Assembly (NCBI GenBank): GCA_022511055.1
Contig: JAFLSH010000123.1
Span: 1-8,803, forward strand
DNA length: 8,803 nt
Reading direction: 5' to 3'
Origin: Prevotella sp.
GTDB taxonomy: Bacteria; Bacteroidota; Bacteroidia; Bacteroidales; Bacteroidaceae
In this document: piece after piece, positions 7,250 to 8,803 of the stretch
How positions within the stretch are numbered: the stretch's first letter is position 1
Layout: the number at the start of each line of letters is the position of its first letter
Translations under genes and position numbers: made by a program
Notes under the pieces: generated by a model
Told to the model about the DNA's origin: nothing
The model's input: only the letters and a program-made list of their open reading frames with translations
Databases searched by the model: none

Positions 7250-7362
7250 CATATAGTAGTGAAACGTGTTTTTTACCCCACACCCCCAACACCCACGACA
7301 CCCAAGCAGGGTGTTGAGGGTGTTGGGGGTGCAGGGCGTTTGGGATGATAAGCTACTATATA
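7250..7362. repeat. nested palindromic element, possible dispersed intergenic repeat
   Basis: Outer arms ATATAGTAG (7251-7259) and CTACTATAT (7353-7361) are a perfect 9-bp inverted repeat. Inside them AAACG (7262-7266) pairs with CGTTT (7337-7341), and inside that lies the long G/C hairpin at 7281-7331. The whole 113-bp block is therefore symmetric about about 7306. A further outer-arm copy, TACTATATG, lies at 7383-7391 in the right-arm orientation. No target-site duplication or transposase is visible. The layout resembles a REP-like or MITE-like repeat, but that class is inferred. Confidence 0.55.
7276..7336. other. G/C hairpin with quadruplex motifs on both strands
   Basis: Arms 7281-7303 and 7309-7331 pair over 23 positions: 14 bp perfect, one A-A mismatch, then 8 pairs including one G-T wobble, closed by the loop AAGCA. 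The + strand at 7309-7336 has G-tracts of 3, 3, 5 and 3 with loops TGTTGA, TGTT and TGCA, and a fifth tract follows at 7342-7344. The minus strand at 7303-7276 has tracts of 3, 3, 5 and 4 with loops TGTCGT, TGTT and TGT. Both fit the standard G3+N1-7 quadruplex pattern. No U-tract follows on either strand, so it does not look like a terminator. Confidence 0.7.
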
Positions 7363-7448
7363 GGCAGAAAAGGCTTTTTCTTTACTATATGTAACATCAG
7401 CCACCCTGAGTTTGGGAAAAACCAGAGCCTTTCCAGGTATTTGGCCGA

Positions 7449-7545
7449 AAAGTGGCGAGTATTGGAAAATACTCCGTGAGTTTTGCGGCTAAAGTGGCGC
7501 TTTAGGAAAATTACTCCGTGAGTTTTTTCGCTAAAGTGCCGCTTT
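7449..7545. repeat. degenerate tandem repeat with a 42-bp period
   Basis: AAAGTGGC starts at 7449 and 7491, and AAAGTGCC at 7533, so three units begin exactly 42 bp apart. The first two are nearly complete copies sharing GGAAAAT, then ACTCCGTGAGTTTT and a CGCT or CGGCT end, with compensating one-base indels. The third keeps AAAGTGCCGCTTT and GGAAAAT, then merges into the xylA terminator. A weaker relative, CCCTGAGTTTGGG, lies at 7404-7416. Each unit junction contains an interrupted palindrome of the form AAAGTGGCGCTTT. The units have no coding frame of note. Confidence 0.65.
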
Positions 7546-7554
7546 TTTTCAGGA

Positions 7555-7589
7555 AAATCCCAAGTTTACTGAACGTAAACTTGGGATTT
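7555..7589 (-). terminator. terminator hairpin of xylA
   Basis: Arms 7555-7569 and 7575-7589 form a perfect 15-bp inverted repeat with the loop TGAAC on the + strand. It lies about 39 bp past the xylA stop codon on the minus strand. After the stem the minus strand continues TTTCCTG, a short U-run, so it is an intrinsic terminator of moderate quality. The stem is symmetric and could also act on + strand transcripts. Confidence 0.75.
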
Positions 7590-7627
7590 GACATTTCAAT
7601 ATGACTGAAATGGAGAGTTGTCCGACT

Positions 7628-8803
7628 TTACTTTGTATAGAGAGCCACGATAGTCTCGTACTTCTCCTGCTTGCCGGATGTCTGCTTCGGCTCTTCGACC
7701 TTCTTGCCGTACTCGTAGACCTGCTCGAGCGTGAGCTTGCCGTCCTCGAAGTCCTTGCCAAGACCGCTGTCGAATGAGGCGTAACGAGCCTTCTTCATTG
7801 CGGGCAGCTCACTCTCTGAGAGAATAGCGGCAGCATTCTCCAATGCGCGGGCCATAGCATCCATGCCACTGATGTGGGCGATGAAGAGGTCCTCAAGGTC
7901 GGTAGAGTTACGGCGAATCTTTGCATCGAAGTTAGTACCGCCGTTGCCCAGACCACCGTTGCGGATGATTTCCATCATGGCCTGTGTCAGCTCGTAGTTG
8001 TCGATGGGGAACTGGTCGGTATCCCAGCCATTCTGAGCGTCACCACGGTTAGCATCGATAGAGCCCAGCATGCCGGCATCAACAGCGCAAGCCAGCTCAT
8101 GCTCGAAGGTGTGGCCTGCCAATGTGGCATGGTTGACCTCGATGTTCACCTTGAAGTCCTTGTCCAAGTTATGAGCGCGCAGGAAACCGATAACGGTCTC
8201 TGTGTCAACATCATACTGGTGCTTTGAAGGCTCCATGGGCTTCGGCTCGATGAGGAACGTGCCCTTGAATCCCTTAGAGCGGGCGTAGTCGCGAGCCAGA
8301 CCCAGCATCATGGCCATGTGTTCCTTCTCGCGCTTCTGGTCTGTGTTCAGCAGGCTCATATAACCCTCACGGCCACCCCAGAACACATAGTTCTGACCAC
8401 CGAGCTTGATGGTGGCATCAATGGCATTCTTAATCTGAACAATAGCACGAGCTACAACGTCGAAGTCGGGGTTTGTGCTGGCACCATTGGCGTAGCGCTT
8501 GTTGCCAAACACGTTTGCGGTACCCCAAAGCAGCTTGATGTTGGGATACTGCTTCATCTTCTCCAAAGCGTAGTCTGTGATAGCCTTCATCCGAGCCTCG
8601 TACTCTGCAATGGTAGCACCCTCGTCAACGAGGTCTACATCGTGGAAGCAGAAATACTCAATGCCCAGCTTGTCCATCAGCTCAAAGCCAGCATCCATCT
8701 TGTCCTTGGCACGCTGCACGGCATCCTCGGCCTGGTCCCACTCGTAGCTGCGGGTCTGACCACCGAACTGGTCGCCGCTGGCACCGCCCAGTGTGTGCCA
8801 CCA
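7628..8803 (-). CDS. xylA: xylose isomerase, C-terminal part (5' end outside window)
   Basis: XylA converts D-xylose to D-xylulose in the cytoplasm, the first step of the isomerase route for pentose use; D-glucose/fructose is the side reaction. The frame is open to the right edge and gives 391 codons before TAA. Counting from the first visible codon, the active-site His54 and Asp57 lie in FCFHDVD, and VFWGGREGY spans 140-148. The metal and substrate ligands are Glu186 and Lys188 (IEPKP), Glu222 and His225 (IEVNHATLAGH), Asp250 and Asp255 (SIDANRGD), Asp261 and Asp263 (WDTD), and Asp293 (NFDAKIRR). Their spacing matches class II isomerases of about 438 residues, so roughly 47 N-terminal residues are missing. 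All ligands are intact, so the enzyme should be active. A xylulokinase and a xylose transporter often accompany xylA and might lie outside. The GTG at 8719 is not the real start, because conserved sequence (WWHTLGGASGDQFG) lies upstream of it. Confidence 0.96.
   Translation of the reverse strand, partial: WWHTLGGASGDQFGGQTRSYEWDQAEDAVQRAKDKMDAGFELMDKLGIEYFCFHDVDLVDEGATIAEYEARMKAITDYALEKMKQYPNIKLLWGTANVFGNKRYANGASTNPDFDVVARAIVQIKNAIDATIKLGGQNYVFWGGREGYMSLLNTDQKREKEHMAMMLGLARDYARSKGFKGTFLIEPKPMEPSKHQYDVDTETVIGFLRAHNLDKDFKVNIEVNHATLAGHTFEHELACAVDAGMLGSIDANRGDAQNGWDTDQFPIDNYELTQAMMEIIRNGGLGNGGTNFDAKIRRNSTDLEDLFIAHISGMDAMARALENAAAILSESELPAMKKARYASFDSGLGKDFEDGKLTLEQVYEYGKKVEEPKQTSGKQEKYETIVALYTK

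Larger units (their letters stand above)
7095..7627. other. 533-bp gene-free spacer rich in repeats and inverted repeats
   Basis: No credible gene is seen here. The longest open frame, 66 codons at 7117-7317 on the + strand, runs through the promoter and the palindromic element, is Cys/Pro/Thr-rich and lacks any recognisable domain. From the oxidoreductase side the spacer contains: the promoter (7131-7162); a stretch with no recognised element (7163-7249) apart from one GAAAAGTGGC copy at 7198-7207; the nested palindrome (7250-7362); a TACTATATG copy (7383-7391); the 42-bp-period repeats (7449-7545); and the xylA terminator hairpin (7555-7589). The two flanking genes are both on the minus strand, and the spacer separates them into distinct transcription units. 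Confidence 0.8.

Noticed and set aside
7117..7317. 66-codon open frame in the large spacer
   Set aside because: It begins inside the oxidoreductase promoter region, crosses the palindromic element, and has neither a recognisable domain nor a plausible leader.
7281..7331. G/C hairpin as an intrinsic terminator
   Set aside because: No U-tract follows on either strand, and xylA already has a closer terminator at 7555-7589.
7449..7545. Possible CRISPR array from the 42-bp period
   Set aside because: Successive units are similar along their whole length, so there are no unique spacers between constant repeats, and no cas gene is present.
8717..8719. GTG as the xylA start
   Set aside because: Conserved isomerase sequence continues in frame upstream to the window edge, so the real start is outside.

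Overview
The window looks like chromosomal DNA of a Bacteroidales bacterium, most likely in or near Prevotella/Segatella. This rests on four things: a GyrA C-terminal domain with the Bacteroidetes form of the GyrA box, Bacteroidetes-type promoter elements (TAnnTTTG, one with a correctly spaced TTTG), A-rich leaders without clear Shine-Dalgarno sites, and a class II xylose isomerase of the Bacteroidetes/anaerobic-fungus kind. The genus is inferred; there is no rRNA in the window to prove it.

Layout. On the + strand, from the left edge: the 3' part of gyrA (1-1077), then two secreted tetratricopeptide-repeat proteins (about 1120-2367 and 2388-3578). These are diverged tandem paralogs, packed closely enough behind gyrA to be one transcription unit. 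A 95-bp gap with two TAnnTTTG matches precedes a full-length phospho-sugar mutase (3674-5422). It converges on a minus-strand mannitol-dehydrogenase-family oxidoreductase (5508-7094), and a 22-bp perfect inverted repeat sits in the gap. A 533-bp gene-free stretch (7095-7627) follows, then a minus-strand xylose isomerase gene (7628-8803) whose 5' end lies beyond the right edge.

How the genes fit together. The left half combines housekeeping DNA supercoiling (GyrA) with two periplasmic TPR proteins of unknown role. The right half is carbohydrate metabolism: xylose to xylulose (XylA), a polyol or hexuronate oxidoreductase (UxuB-like), and hexose-phosphate interconversion. Such a set would suit an organism that uses glucuronoxylan or similar plant fibre, but that is inference from gene identity only.

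The most unusual part is the 533-bp spacer. It holds a near-ideal Bacteroidetes promoter for the oxidoreductase and a xylA terminator hairpin. It also holds a 42-bp-period degenerate repeat and a nested palindromic element whose core is a 23-position hairpin. The two arms of that hairpin each carry a canonical four-G-tract quadruplex motif, on opposite strands. I see no new enzyme or defence system; the spacer elements are the best candidates for something undescribed.
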